DNA of 32,432 nt from Treponema sp. (lineage in GTDB: Bacteria; Spirochaetota; Spirochaetia; Treponematales; Treponemataceae): NCBI GenBank assembly GCA_016297415.1, contig JAEDGQ010000010.1:1-32432 (forward strand). The letters are read 5' to 3'. Below, in pieces: positions 7,209 through 15,708 of the stretch. Numbering within the stretch: the stretch's first letter is position 1; each line of letters starts with the position of its first letter. Made by a program: the position numbers and the translations under genes. The notes below the pieces were generated by a model, which was given only the letters and a program-made list of their open reading frames with translations, did no database searches and was not told the DNA's origin.

Positions 7209-9704
7209 CTAATTATTTGGATTGAAGCTTACTGTTCTAAGTACATCACCAAATACACCGGCAGCTGTTACGCCGGCACCAGCACCATATCCCCGAACTG
7301 TAAGAGGAATTGGTGTATAGCGGGCTGTTTCGAATACGAATGCGTTTTCGCAGCCTTTAACACCATAAAGAGGATCCTGAGGTCCAACTTCAAGCATTCC
7401 CACAGAAACTTTTCCGTCGCTGATAGAGGCACCCATACGGAGAACTTTGTTTTCTTTTTTAAGTTCAGCCATTTTCTTTTCAAAGTATGCATCAACTTCA
7501 GGAAGACGGGCCATAAATTCGTCTACAGTACCTTCAATTGAGAAATCTTTTGGGAAGATTGAATTCATCTTAATGTCAGTAAGTTCAATTTCCATTCCTG
7601 ATTCCCGGGCAATAATAAGAGCCTTGCGGGCAACGTCTGTTCCTTTAAGGTCATCCCGTGGATCTGGTTCTGTATAACGGAGTTCTTTTGCTTCTTTTAC
7701 GGCATCTGAGAACTTTTTACCTTCGTCCAGTTTTCCGAAGATGTATGAAAGTGAACCAGACATAATACCGTTGAAGCTTACCAGGCTGTCTCCAGATTTG
7801 TAGAGATTCTGCAGTGTATCAATAATTGGAAGACCTGCACCAACATTTGTTTCGTAAAGGAAACGTACATGATTTTTGTTAGCTGCTGTACGGAGCTGGT
7901 GGTAGAATTCCATACTCATAGAATTTGCACGCTTGTTTGGTGTAACAATATTCATGCCGGCTTCAAGAATATCAAGATAACGTTCTGGAAGGTCATAACT
8001 TGCTGTACAGTCTACGAAAATAGGATTAAGAGGCTTTGTTTCTTTTACAAATGCCAGAATTTCATCAAGATTTGTTGATTTGCCTGATTTTTTAACATCA
8101 TCACGCCATGTATTAAGGTTGATTCCGTTTCCATCAAGAATCATACCCTCAAGAGTTGAAACACAGCATACTTTTATGTCTACATTCTGTTCTTTAAGTT
8201 TTGCCTGCTGATCACGAATCTGATCCAGAAGAGCACCACCGATTGTACCGGCACCAAAAGCAAATACTTCGATAGGCTGTGCTGTATTAAAGAAGAATCG
8301 GTGTGCAGTTTTTACTGCAATATCACCGTATTCTCCGGAAATTACTGTTGAAATGGACCGTTCACTTGAACCCTGGGCAATGGCAAGAATGTTAATGCCA
8401 CGGCTTGAAAGTGCATTGAAGAATTTTCCTGCAACACCGCGATTTTCTTTCATACCGTCACCAACAATTGAAACAATGGCACAGTTTTCGATTACGCTGA
8501 TTGGATTAATTACACCTTCACGGATTTCAAATGCGAATTCACTGGAAAGAACATCTTTTACAGTAAGAGCTTCGCTCTGACGAACTGCAAAGGAAATTGT
8601 GTATTCTGAAGAAGACTGAGTAATAAGCAGCATGCTGATTCCTGAACGGCTTACAGCTGTAAATACACGGCTGGCTACACCAGTTTTTCCTTTCATGCCG
8701 CTTCCGCTTACAGAAATAAGGGCTGTATTTTTAAGGGTTGAAATACCGCATACTGGCCCAACTTTCTTTTCTGATTCAAAAGGACCTTTACCAATACGAG
8801 TTCCGCGGGCTGAAGGATTATGGGAGTTAAGGCTCCAGGCTTCAATACCTTTTGCTGCAAGTGGAGCAAGAGTTTTTGGATGAAGAACCTTAGAACCGAA
8901 GAATGAAAGTTCCATGGCTTCTTCGTAAGTCATATCGTCAACAAGAATTGCGTCTGGAACTACCCGAGGATCTGCTGTGTAAATACCGTCAACATCAGTC
9001 CAGAATTCTACTTTTGAAGAACCAAGACCTGCACCGATGATTGCAGCCGAGAAGTCAGAACCATTGCGTCCCATAAGTCCCATTACAGGTTTGTCTTCTG
9101 TGTGAGCTGACCATGAACATATAAAGCCAGGGAAAAGAAGAATACGGGCCTGATCTGGTTCTGCACCATCCCGGTATGGAGCAAGAGCTGTTCCGATACG
9201 ACCATAGTCTGGATCACCTTCTTTCTGTACGCCTGTTGTAAAGATGTATTTGCGGCTGTCCAGAAGAAGAACGGACTGACCTTTTGCAAGAAGAACTTCA
9301 TTTACCATTGGTACACAGCAAAGTTCTCCCATACCCATAATGCGGCAGTGAATTGATTCAGGACATTCTCCGAAAGATGCAACGCCTGCAAGAAGCTTTT
9401 CCAGTTCTGCAAAATTGAGCTCGATTTTAGACATTACATCTTTTGCATTAAAACCTTTTACAGCAGACTGAAGTTCTGCACAAATATCTTCATGGGTTTT
9501 TCTGATGCCTGATACAAAGGTGGCTGGTGTCGTTCCGGTTACACATCCGTCAATAGCAGCCTGAAGTGCATTTGAAACACCTGCAACAGCTGAAACTACG
9601 ACGCTGATACGGTCCTGTTTAGCACGCCCAGTCATGATTTCCACAGAATCAAGAATTCTGCGGGCAGAGCCCATTGATGTACCACCAAATTTTAATGTAA
9701 GCAT
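7209..9704 (-). CDS. thrA: Bifunctional aspartokinase / homoserine dehydrogenase
   Basis: This 831-aa enzyme catalyses the first and third steps from aspartate towards threonine and methionine. The aspartokinase domain begins KFGGTS (5-10) and carries WTDVDGIYTADPR at 235-247. Two ACT regulatory units lie at about 325-395 and 407-465 (GSGMKGKTGV and GDGMKENRGV). The homoserine dehydrogenase domain starts near 478 with the Rossmann loop GAGTIG (484-489), followed by TPNKRANS and the YETNVGAGLPII region. The length fits the ThrA/MetL family; whether it is threonine-sensitive cannot be proved by reading. It is the first gene of the operon, with GAGG 5 nt before the start and a promoter at 9739-9767. 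Confidence 0.95.
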   Translation of the reverse strand: MLTLKFGGTSMGSARRILDSVEIMTGRAKQDRISVVVSAVAGVSNALQAAIDGCVTGTTPATFVSGIRKTHEDICAELQSAVKGFNAKDVMSKIELNFAELEKLLAGVASFGECPESIHCRIMGMGELCCVPMVNEVLLAKGQSVLLLDSRKYIFTTGVQKEGDPDYGRIGTALAPYRDGAEPDQARILLFPGFICSWSAHTEDKPVMGLMGRNGSDFSAAIIGAGLGSSKVEFWTDVDGIYTADPRVVPDAILVDDMTYEEAMELSFFGSKVLHPKTLAPLAAKGIEAWSLNSHNPSARGTRIGKGPFESEKKVGPVCGISTLKNTALISVSGSGMKGKTGVASRVFTAVSRSGISMLLITQSSSEYTISFAVRQSEALTVKDVLSSEFAFEIREGVINPISVIENCAIVSIVGDGMKENRGVAGKFFNALSSRGINILAIAQGSSERSISTVISGEYGDIAVKTAHRFFFNTAQPIEVFAFGAGTIGGALLDQIRDQQAKLKEQNVDIKVCCVSTLEGMILDGNGINLNTWRDDVKKSGKSTNLDEILAFVKETKPLNPIFVDCTASYDLPERYLDILEAGMNIVTPNKRANSMSMEFYHQLRTAANKNHVRFLYETNVGAGLPIIDTLQNLYKSGDSLVSFNGIMSGSLSYIFGKLDEGKKFSDAVKEAKELRYTEPDPRDDLKGTDVARKALIIARESGMEIELTDIKMNSIFPKDFSIEGTVDEFMARLPEVDAYFEKKMAELKKENKVLRMGASISDGKVSVGMLEVGPQDPLYGVKGCENAFVFETARYTPIPLTVRGYGAGAGVTAAGVFGDVLRTVSFNPNN

Positions 9705-9738
9705 AAAAACCTCAATTTTTAAAAATAATTTGTGAAGG

Positions 9739-9767
9739 ATTATATTAAAAAACCTTATTTCTTACAA
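9739..9767 (-). promoter_or_regulatory. Promoter of the thrA operon
   Basis: On the minus strand TTGTAA (9762-9767) is separated by exactly 17 bp from a perfect TATAAT (9739-9744). The predicted start is about 27 nt before the thrA ATG, leaving room for the GAGG ribosome binding site at 9710-9713. No leader peptide or attenuator is visible. Confidence 0.65.
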
Positions 9768-9786
9768 TATAAAGCATCTGGAAGCT

Positions 9787-9999
9787 GGCAAACGCATTAT
9801 AATGTATTCCCTGCTAAAAATGGCTTCCAGTCGTAAAAACGTCTTGTCGAAACCGCATGCTGGCATGCTACACGCGTTTTGTGCTTGTAACTATATACGT
9901 TTGCCGCTCTCGCGGCAGCACAAAACGAGTGTTTTCGCAAGCCGTTTCACTCCTTTGCGCCATTTTCAATATAAAATCGGTTATAATGGGTTTGCCCTG
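9787..9999. mobile_element. MITE-like element, copy 1 (213 bp)
   Basis: The left end GGCAAACGCATTATAAT is nearly the reverse complement of the right end TTATAATGGGTTTGCC. Nested inverted repeats fill the interior, for example CGTTTTGTGCT with AGCACAAAACG and AAAATGGC with GCCATTTT. The 10-bp sequence TCTGGAAGCT occurs directly on both sides (9777-9786 and 10000-10009), as expected for a target duplication. A second copy at 20957-21171 has the same length and differs at about five positions. No transposase gene is inside. It lies between the thrA promoter and the nucleotidyltransferase gene. Confidence 0.85.
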
Positions 10000-10062
10000 T
10001 CTGGAAGCTTAATCCTGCCTATTCTGTAACTTTAAGATTAAATTAATGTTTAATTATAAAAA

Positions 10063-10091
10063 TTGAAAAATAACCATGAAAGTGTTAATAT
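10063..10091 (+). promoter_or_regulatory. Candidate promoter for the nucleotidyltransferase gene
   Basis: TTGAAA (10063-10068) and TAATAT (10086-10091) are spaced by 17 bp, about 50 bp before the ATG. A GGAG ribosome binding site lies 8 nt before the start. The rest of 10010-10140 is AT-rich with no other recognisable signal. Confidence 0.45.
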
Positions 10092-10140
10092 TAATTTGAT
10101 AATAAAAGGACAATGATGTTCTAAGTTTGGAGTACACAAT

Positions 10141-11070
10141 ATGAAACCAACACTTTTAGTTCTTGCAGCTGGTATGGGAAGCCGTTATGGCGGAGTTAAA
10201 CAGATCGATTCAGTTGGTAAAAACGGAGAATGTCTTTTAGACTTTGCAGCTTACGATGCAAAAAAAGCAGGTTTTGGAAAAATTGTTTACATTATCCGCA
10301 AAGACATTGAAAAAGATTTTAAGGAAAGACTTTTTGATCGTGTAGCACGAAATTTTAATGCAGAATATGTATTCCAGACACCGGAAGCCCTTCTTACGGA
10401 ACAGGAAATTGAAGCTGCAAAAGGTGCAGACCGTAAAAAACCATGGGGAACTATTCATGCAGTTCTCTGCGCAAAAGAAAAAATCCATGAACCATTTGCT
10501 GTAATCAATGCAGACGACTACTACGGTCGTGAAGCATTTGAAAGACTGGGAAAATATCTTGCTTCCATCAGCAATGACTGTACTGAACATGCTATGGTTG
10601 GTTACACTCTTGGCAAAACAATGAGCCGTAACGGTTCTGTAAGCCGTGGTGTTGCAAAAACTTCTGACGGATATCTGGAATCAATTACAGAAAACACAAA
10701 AATTTATTACACAGGAGAAAACTTCTCCGGTGATAAAATTGAATCTGACCTTAACGGACAGATTATTCCAATGACAGGAAATGAAACTGTAAGTATGAAT
10801 CTTTTCGGTTTTTCTCCAAAAGCTTTTGAACGCTTTGAAAAATACTGGGAAGACTTTAAGAAAACTTCAATTACTTCACCAAAAGCAGAAGCTCTTCTGC
10901 CAGTTGCTGCCAGCGACATTATTAAAAACGGTGAAGGCAAAATCAAAGTTTTTACTTCTGAAGAAACCTGGTTTGGAATGACTTACCCTGAAGACAAGCA
11001 GGTTGTAAAAGATGCAATTGCTGCAAAAATCGCTTCAGGATACTACCCTGAAAAACTCTGGGAAAAATAA
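10141..11070 (+). CDS. Sugar-phosphate-type nucleotidyltransferase (GT-A fold)
   Basis: The predicted protein has 309 aa. The N-terminal motif VLAAGMGSRYGGVKQI (residues 7-22) is the nucleotide-binding loop of NTP-transferases, and NADDYYG (123-129) is the metal-binding Asp region. The family makes NDP-sugars or related activated compounds from an NTP and a sugar phosphate. The exact substrate cannot be assigned; a mannose-related role is possible because manA follows. The next gene, manA, begins 100 bp downstream beyond a GC-rich element that ends in an intrinsic terminator, so the two may be transcribed separately. Confidence 0.85.
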   Translation: MKPTLLVLAAGMGSRYGGVKQIDSVGKNGECLLDFAAYDAKKAGFGKIVYIIRKDIEKDFKERLFDRVARNFNAEYVFQTPEALLTEQEIEAAKGADRKKPWGTIHAVLCAKEKIHEPFAVINADDYYGREAFERLGKYLASISNDCTEHAMVGYTLGKTMSRNGSVSRGVAKTSDGYLESITENTKIYYTGENFSGDKIESDLNGQIIPMTGNETVSMNLFGFSPKAFERFEKYWEDFKKTSITSPKAEALLPVAASDIIKNGEGKIKVFTSEETWFGMTYPEDKQVVKDAIAAKIASGYYPEKLWEK

Positions 11071-11082
11071 TCAGACAGACCG

Positions 11083-11162
11083 GGGGTTTTAGGGGCACTC
11101 CCCTAGGAGAGGGGGCAGCGGAAAACCGAAGGTTTGGAGCGAGGGGCAGGCGCCCCTTTTTT
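11083..11162 (+). terminator. GC-rich intergenic element ending in an intrinsic terminator (copy C)
   Basis: The hairpin AGGGGC-AGGC-GCCCCT at 11142-11157 is followed by six T residues, a typical intrinsic terminator for the nucleotidyltransferase gene. The upstream part (GGGGGTTTTAGGGGC, GGGGGCAGCGG, GGAGCGAGGGG) follows the same layout as the longer minus-strand element at 14337-14480, so the terminator seems to belong to a repeat family. Confidence 0.65.
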
Positions 11163-11170
11163 AACTGTTA

Positions 11171-11986
11171 ATGAAATTACTTAAACCTGTTAAATTCGAC
11201 AAAATCTGGGGTTATGAAGAATGGATTGCTTCAACCCACAAAAACGGATCTCAGCAAGAATTTGTTGAGCTTGTAAAAAACTACCCTCTTCTCGTAAAAA
11301 TAATTCAGGCCGATGATAGACTTTCAATTCAACTGCATCCCGATGACGAAACTGCAGTAAGACTTGAAGGTAAAGGCAGTTCCGGAAAAACTGAATGCTG
11401 GTATGTACTTGATGCAAAACCGGGAGCAAAACTTGTTTACGGATTAAAAAAAGCATATTCAAAGGATGAATTGAAAAAAGCCGTTGAAGAAAATACTCTG
11501 GAAAACCTTTTGAACCTTACTGAAGTTAAAAAAGGCGATTTTATCTATATTCCGTCAGGAACAGTCCATGCCATTGGCGGCGGTTTACGGTTGCTGGAAG
11601 TTCAGCAGAACTGCGACGTTACATACAGACTTTATGACTGGGGACGGCCTCGGGAACTTCAGATTGAAAAAGGACTTCAGGCTGTAAAAAGTGCTGCAGC
11701 TGACAATACTCAGATTAAGCCTTTGGATGACAGTTTTGAATGCCCTTACTTCCAGCTTACAAAAAAATCCTTTCAGGGCGGCTGGTCTTATTTTGTAAGC
11801 ACAGCATCAAACTACGAACTTTTATACATTGACAGCGGAAACAACCTGTCTGCTACTTTTACAACTCCTGACGGAGTCCGCACAGAAAACATGTATCTTT
11901 ATCCTGAACAGATTTATGCTGTTGCACCAGGAGAAAAGGTAACAATTGAAGGCAAGGGTCAGGTAATCCGCATTAAAACTAAATAA
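11171..11986 (+). CDS. manA: Mannose-6-phosphate isomerase, class I (short form)
   Basis: This enzyme interconverts mannose-6-phosphate and fructose-6-phosphate, using one zinc ion. At 271 aa it is the short bacterial form. Zinc ligands are visible as IQLHPDD (Q54, H56), KTECWYV (E75) and GTVHAIGGG (H133). The active-site stretch LLEVQQNCDVTYRLYDWGR, with catalytic-type R153, is fully conserved. The C-terminal part is a cupin-like beta domain. The start is 8 nt after the T-run of the upstream terminator element, with no obvious Shine-Dalgarno sequence, so expression may need a promoter inside that element. Confidence 0.93.
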   Translation: MKLLKPVKFDKIWGYEEWIASTHKNGSQQEFVELVKNYPLLVKIIQADDRLSIQLHPDDETAVRLEGKGSSGKTECWYVLDAKPGAKLVYGLKKAYSKDELKKAVEENTLENLLNLTEVKKGDFIYIPSGTVHAIGGGLRLLEVQQNCDVTYRLYDWGRPRELQIEKGLQAVKSAAADNTQIKPLDDSFECPYFQLTKKSFQGGWSYFVSTASNYELLYIDSGNNLSATFTTPDGVRTENMYLYPEQIYAVAPGEKVTIEGKGQVIRIKTK

Positions 11987-12057
11987 CATTTTGTTGCTCA
12001 TCTTTTTATAATTCATTAGAATAACCTTTATATTTTTTTTTAAGGAAAGGTTCCCCT

Positions 12058-13380
12058 ATGAACAACAAATGGATAAGAGCCGCTATACCAGGGCTTTTAC
12101 TTCACTGCAGTATCGGTACTGTTTACTGCTGGTCTTATGTTAGTACAGGAATTGCAAGTCAGATTGGTTTTTCAGTAGCTACTGTAAACTGGGCTTTTAG
12201 TCTTGCTATCCTCTTCCTCGGTTTGTCAGCTGCATTCCTTGGAAACGTTGTTGAGAAGGATATTCACAAGTCTTCCCTCATTGCCACAATCTGTTTTGCA
12301 GCAGGTATGGTTGGTACAGGTCTTTTTGTAAAACTCGGTGCCAGTGCTTATAACGGTGGAGCAGGTACTCCAAGCGTTCTTGCACTTGCCGGCATTTTCC
12401 TTTGCTACGGTTTTATAATGGGTATTGGACTTGGTACAGGTTATCTTTCGCCAGTTAAAACACTTATGCTCTGGTTCCAGGACCGCAAGGGGCTTGCAAC
12501 AGGTCTTGCTGTAGCAGGATTCGGTGCTGCAAAAGCTATTGGTGCTCCAATTATGGAAGAAATGCAGAAAAACATGTCTATCGATAAGATGTTCTACATT
12601 CTTGGTGCCGTTTACTTTGTAATGATGTTCATTGGACACCTTCTTCTTGCAAAACCTTCTGACTGGCACGAACCTTCTGCCAGCGAAAAGAAGCCAACAA
12701 TCATGGAAGTTCTTAAAACAAAGCCTCTTGGAAACTATATCGGTATCTGGCTTATGTTCTTCCTGAACATTACTTGTGGTCTTGCAATTATTTCTTACGA
12801 AAAACAGCTTTTCATTACAGCCGGATTTGCAGCAATTGCAGGTACTCTTGGTGCTGTTTCTGCTGTATTTAATGCAGCTGGTCGTCTTGGCTTTTCTGCC
12901 TGGGCTGACAAAATGAAGGATAGAAATACAATTTACAAAATGATTTTTATCCTTTCTATCCTATTTACTGCTGTTGTTCATGTAACAAACGGAATCATCA
13001 AAGCTCCAGAAAGTACAGTTCTTGCCATTATAGTTGTTTGTCTGATTATGGTTGTAAACGCAGGATACGGCGGAGGCTTTTCTAACGTTCCAACACTTCT
13101 TTCTGACCACTACGGTATGGGTTCAATTTCTGCCATCCACGGTATTACACTTTCTGCATGGGGATTTGCAGGTATTGCAGGTCCACAGCTTGCAGCTTTC
13201 ATCATCAAACACTTTGGTGGAGAAGTTCAGCAGGTTGAATACCACGGAAAAATGATGTCTATTAACCCTGCTGGTATGCAGCATATTCTTACTGCTACAC
13301 TTGTTCTTTACGTAGCTGCACTTCTGCTTTCTCTTTTCCTTGTTAAAAAATCAGGAAAATCATCTGAAGCAAACCCATAG
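12058..13380 (+). CDS. MFS transporter, oxalate/formate antiporter (OFA) family
   Basis: The predicted protein has 440 aa and about twelve hydrophobic segments, so it is an inner-membrane carrier. The opening (AIPGLLLHCSIGTVYCWSYV), the GIGLGTGYLSPVKTLMLWFQDRKGLATG loop region and the GYGGGFSNVPTLLSDHYG motif are characteristic of the OFA group. The group moves small carboxylates such as oxalate, formate or lactate; the substrate here is unknown. A strong ribosome binding site (AAGGAAAGG) precedes the start, and a long hairpin terminator follows. It appears monocistronic. Confidence 0.88.
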   Translation: MNNKWIRAAIPGLLLHCSIGTVYCWSYVSTGIASQIGFSVATVNWAFSLAILFLGLSAAFLGNVVEKDIHKSSLIATICFAAGMVGTGLFVKLGASAYNGGAGTPSVLALAGIFLCYGFIMGIGLGTGYLSPVKTLMLWFQDRKGLATGLAVAGFGAAKAIGAPIMEEMQKNMSIDKMFYILGAVYFVMMFIGHLLLAKPSDWHEPSASEKKPTIMEVLKTKPLGNYIGIWLMFFLNITCGLAIISYEKQLFITAGFAAIAGTLGAVSAVFNAAGRLGFSAWADKMKDRNTIYKMIFILSILFTAVVHVTNGIIKAPESTVLAIIVVCLIMVVNAGYGGGFSNVPTLLSDHYGMGSISAIHGITLSAWGFAGIAGPQLAAFIIKHFGGEVQQVEYHGKMMSINPAGMQHILTATLVLYVAALLLSLFLVKKSGKSSEANP

Positions 13381-13400
13381 TTCTTAAACTAAAGAACATA

Positions 13401-13473
13401 AAAAGCCTTCTGTTAAAAAGGCCGCTGAAATCAATTTTTTCAGTAGCCTTAACAAGACAGAAGGCTTTTTTTT
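13401..13473. terminator. Long hairpin terminator after the OFA transporter
   Basis: AAAAGCCTTCTGT (from 13401) pairs with ACAGAAGGCTTTT, with further inner pairing (AAGGC with GCCTT, CTGAAA with TTTCAG). The 3' arm runs into a T8 tract, and A residues on the 5' arm give a shorter T-tract on the other strand. It sits between the convergent OFA transporter and deoD, so it may serve both. Confidence 0.8.
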
Positions 13474-13571
13474 ATTTGCAGCAAAATCTACAGAAGGCAT
13501 CAGCCTTGGGGCGGTTCGGAGGTGAACTTCAGTGAAACATCATACCCTTTGTTTACTCTTAGTGAATAAAC

Positions 13572-14282
13572 TTATTTATTGATTTCTACAATCGTATCCA
13601 GGGCAAGTTTCATCATATTTGTAAAAGTAGTCTGACGTTCTTCAGCAGTTGTAGCTCCACCTTTAAGAATATGATCGCTGACAGTCATAATCGCCATAGC
13701 GTGCCGTTTGTACTGAGCTGCAAGTGTAAACAGTTCAGCACTTTCCATTTCAATTCCCTTAACGCCATAAACTGCCCACTTTTTCCAGTTTTCATTTATA
13801 TCATAAAAGAAGTCGGAAGAAGCAACAGAACCAACTGTGTAACGGATTCCCATTTTTTCAGCAATAGAATCAGCAGTTTTTACAAGCTTAAAGTCAGCTG
13901 TAGGAGCAAAATGAAGTCCTCCAAAACGCTGGTTCAAAAGGCTTGAATCTGAACAGGCAGAATTAACTATGATTGTATCACGAAGTTCAGTATCTTCAGT
14001 TACCGCACCACAAGTTCCAACACGAATGGCATTTTCAACTCCATAATCCTTAAAAAGTTCAGTAACATAAATCGAAAGAGACGGCTGCCCCATTCCAGTT
14101 CCCTGAACACTTACAGGCACACCTTTGTAAGTTCCTGTGTAACCAAACATTCCGCGAACCTCATTATAAAGAACAGGATTCTCAAGAAAATTTTCTGCAA
14201 TGAATTTTGCTCTTAAAGGATCTCCAGGTAAAAGAATATTTTTAGCAACAGCTCCTTCTTTTGCATTAATGTGTGTACTCAT
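13572..14282 (-). CDS. deoD: Purine nucleoside phosphorylase, DeoD type
   Basis: This hexameric-type phosphorylase cleaves purine nucleosides to base and (deoxy)ribose-1-phosphate in nucleoside salvage. The 236-aa length is typical. Motifs are H4, LLPGDPLRA (18-25), RVGTCG (87-92, phosphate site), GIEMESAEL (176-184) with the ribose-binding glutamate, and VSDH (201-204) with catalytic D203. A strong AGGAGG lies 5 nt before the start. A terminator-bearing element upstream (14337-14364) separates it from the chromate transporter genes, so deoD is probably transcribed alone. Confidence 0.95.
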   Translation of the reverse strand: MSTHINAKEGAVAKNILLPGDPLRAKFIAENFLENPVLYNEVRGMFGYTGTYKGVPVSVQGTGMGQPSLSIYVTELFKDYGVENAIRVGTCGAVTEDTELRDTIIVNSACSDSSLLNQRFGGLHFAPTADFKLVKTADSIAEKMGIRYTVGSVASSDFFYDINENWKKWAVYGVKGIEMESAELFTLAAQYKRHAMAIMTVSDHILKGGATTAEERQTTFTNMMKLALDTIVEINK

Positions 14283-14336
14283 AATTTCCTCCTGTATTTT
14301 TATAAATTAATTTTACCATCAAAAAAGTAAACAGGC

Positions 14337-14480
14337 AAAAAAAAGGAGGGAAAAGCCTTTCCCTCGCTCCCAAGCCAAGTCGCTCCAGAAATCGTCCCTG
14401 CAGGCAGTGCCGATTCTCTCCGCTTTGTTGGCTTGTCCGCTACCCATTCGCCTGGGGCTCTGCCCCAAACCCCGTTTTTA
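14337..14480 (-). terminator. GC-rich intergenic element ending in an intrinsic terminator (copy D)
   Basis: On the minus strand the hairpin AGGGAAA-GGCT-TTTCCCT (14347-14364) is followed by CC and eight T residues, terminating transcription from the chromate transporter genes. The element starts GGGGTTTGGGGCAGAGCCCC and contains GGAGCGA and GGAGCGAGGGAAAGGC, the layout seen at 11083-11162. A 70-aa open frame crosses it but is not credible as a gene. Confidence 0.7.
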
Positions 14481-15107
14481 ACAGAAGATAGCTCCAAAAA
14501 TGCCGCCTGCAATTACAATAAAAACAGGATGCACTTTTGTTTTAAAAAGTACCAGCAGACACAAAAGATAAAAAGCAGCATTTGTAGCACTGATAATAAT
14601 ACCGTTCTGCCAGGTAGAAATATCTGCAGCAGAACATTCAGGTAAAACAGTTATAAGGGCCAGAATAAGTACTTTTGCAGCAGCTACGGCAATTACACCG
14701 CTGACTGCAGGACGAAGAGTGCTAAAAGCAGCCTGAACACCTTTCTTTTCTGCAAATTTACCGAAGAACTTTGCAATAAGTATAATAATAATGAGGGAAG
14801 GAAGAACTTCTCCCAGTGTTGTAACAAAACCACCTAAAGGACCATAAAGTTCTGTTCCGATATATGTGGCCATATTAATTCCGATTGGTCCCGGAGTAGA
14901 TTCCGAAATTGCAACCATATTGAAAAACTTATCTGAATCAAGAAGATGAAACTGATCAACACAAATCTGCTGCATGACAGTAATACCAACCTGTCCCCCG
15001 CCAATAGTAATAAGTCCGATATAGAAAAATACTGCAACCAGGCAGAAAAAGCCTAATGTGCTGCCAGCATTAATTGAATCAATAATAAACTGAGTAAAAT
15101 CTGTCAT
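14478..15107 (-). CDS. Chromate transporter (CHR family), second half-size subunit
   Basis: The predicted protein has 209 aa and about six hydrophobic segments. It has the CHR-domain signature: FFYIGLITIGGGQVGI near the start and VAISESTPGPIGINMATYIG in the middle. Short-chain CHR proteins work as pairs with opposite membrane orientation, and each equals one half of full-length ChrA. The ATG directly abuts the stop of the upstream half (TAAATG), so translation of the two is coupled. Transport of chromate, or of the related oxyanion sulfate, is the family role; the natural substrate here is unknown. Confidence 0.9.
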   Translation of the reverse strand: MTDFTQFIIDSINAGSTLGFFCLVAVFFYIGLITIGGGQVGITVMQQICVDQFHLLDSDKFFNMVAISESTPGPIGINMATYIGTELYGPLGGFVTTLGEVLPSLIIIILIAKFFGKFAEKKGVQAAFSTLRPAVSGVIAVAAAKVLILALITVLPECSAADISTWQNGIIISATNAAFYLLCLLVLFKTKVHPVFIVIAGGIFGAIFC

Positions 15108-15692
15108 TTATTCCCTGCCTTCTTCTTCATTTTCCTTTTTTCTAAAATCACCTCTGCAGCCGGCAATAATAATTCCAAGAAGACTGCTGCCAAGGATAAT
15201 CCAGATTGTTCCTACATTAAAAACAAAAATAAGAAGGAAAGAAATTAAGAGAAGAATAAAACCAAAAATATTTTTGACAGATTTTTTTGAGAATTTATAA
15301 ACTGCACTTGTAAGGATTGCAGCTACAGAAATGTTGATTCCCATTAAGGCTCTTTTTACCCATGGTATATCTGCAAAATTATTAATGAAGAGTGCAATTA
15401 CTGTAATAATAATAATTGAAGGCAGAACCATACCAAAAGTTCCTACAATTCCGCCTGCTACACCGGCTTTTTTATAACCTGTAAAAGTTGCTACATTAAC
15501 GGCAATAATACCTGGAGTTGATTGACCGATAGCAAACCAGTCAAGAAGTTCTTCTGATGTAGTCCACTTCCGTTTTTCAACCAGCTCCAGTTCCAGAATT
15601 GGCAGCATGGCAATCCCGCCGCCAAAAGTACATAAACCCACCTTAAAGAGCACACTAAAAAGCTGCCATAAAGTTTTTAAGTAATCTTTCAT
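15108..15692 (-). CDS. Chromate transporter (CHR family), first half-size subunit
   Basis: The predicted protein has 194 aa and is the partner of the following CHR gene. Motifs are FKVGLCTFGGGIAMLP and FAIGQSTPGIIAVNVATFTGY, with about six membrane segments and a charged C-terminus (RKKENEEEGRE). The family conserved G-G-G and S-T-P-G elements are both present. It starts 16 bp after the outer-membrane protein gene, so the three may form one unit that ends at the terminator near 14350. Confidence 0.9.
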   Translation of the reverse strand: MKDYLKTLWQLFSVLFKVGLCTFGGGIAMLPILELELVEKRKWTTSEELLDWFAIGQSTPGIIAVNVATFTGYKKAGVAGGIVGTFGMVLPSIIIITVIALFINNFADIPWVKRALMGINISVAAILTSAVYKFSKKSVKNIFGFILLLISFLLIFVFNVGTIWIILGSSLLGIIIAGCRGDFRKKENEEEGRE

Positions 15693-15708
15693 AGTGGCTC
15701 TATTCTAA

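Noticed and set aside
9802..10029. 75-aa open frame inside MITE-like copy 1 (and 69-85-aa frames in copy 2)
   Set aside because: The frames follow the palindromic element, run past its end into unrelated sequence, and lack a ribosome binding site. They are repeat DNA, not genes.
13474..13571. Possible small RNA between the terminator and deoD
   Set aside because: The segment is moderately GC-rich, but I see no conserved RNA motif, promoter or second terminator to support it.
14300..14512. 70-aa frame across the GC-rich element before deoD
   Set aside because: It covers the repeat and its terminator hairpin. Its composition is that of a translated repeat.
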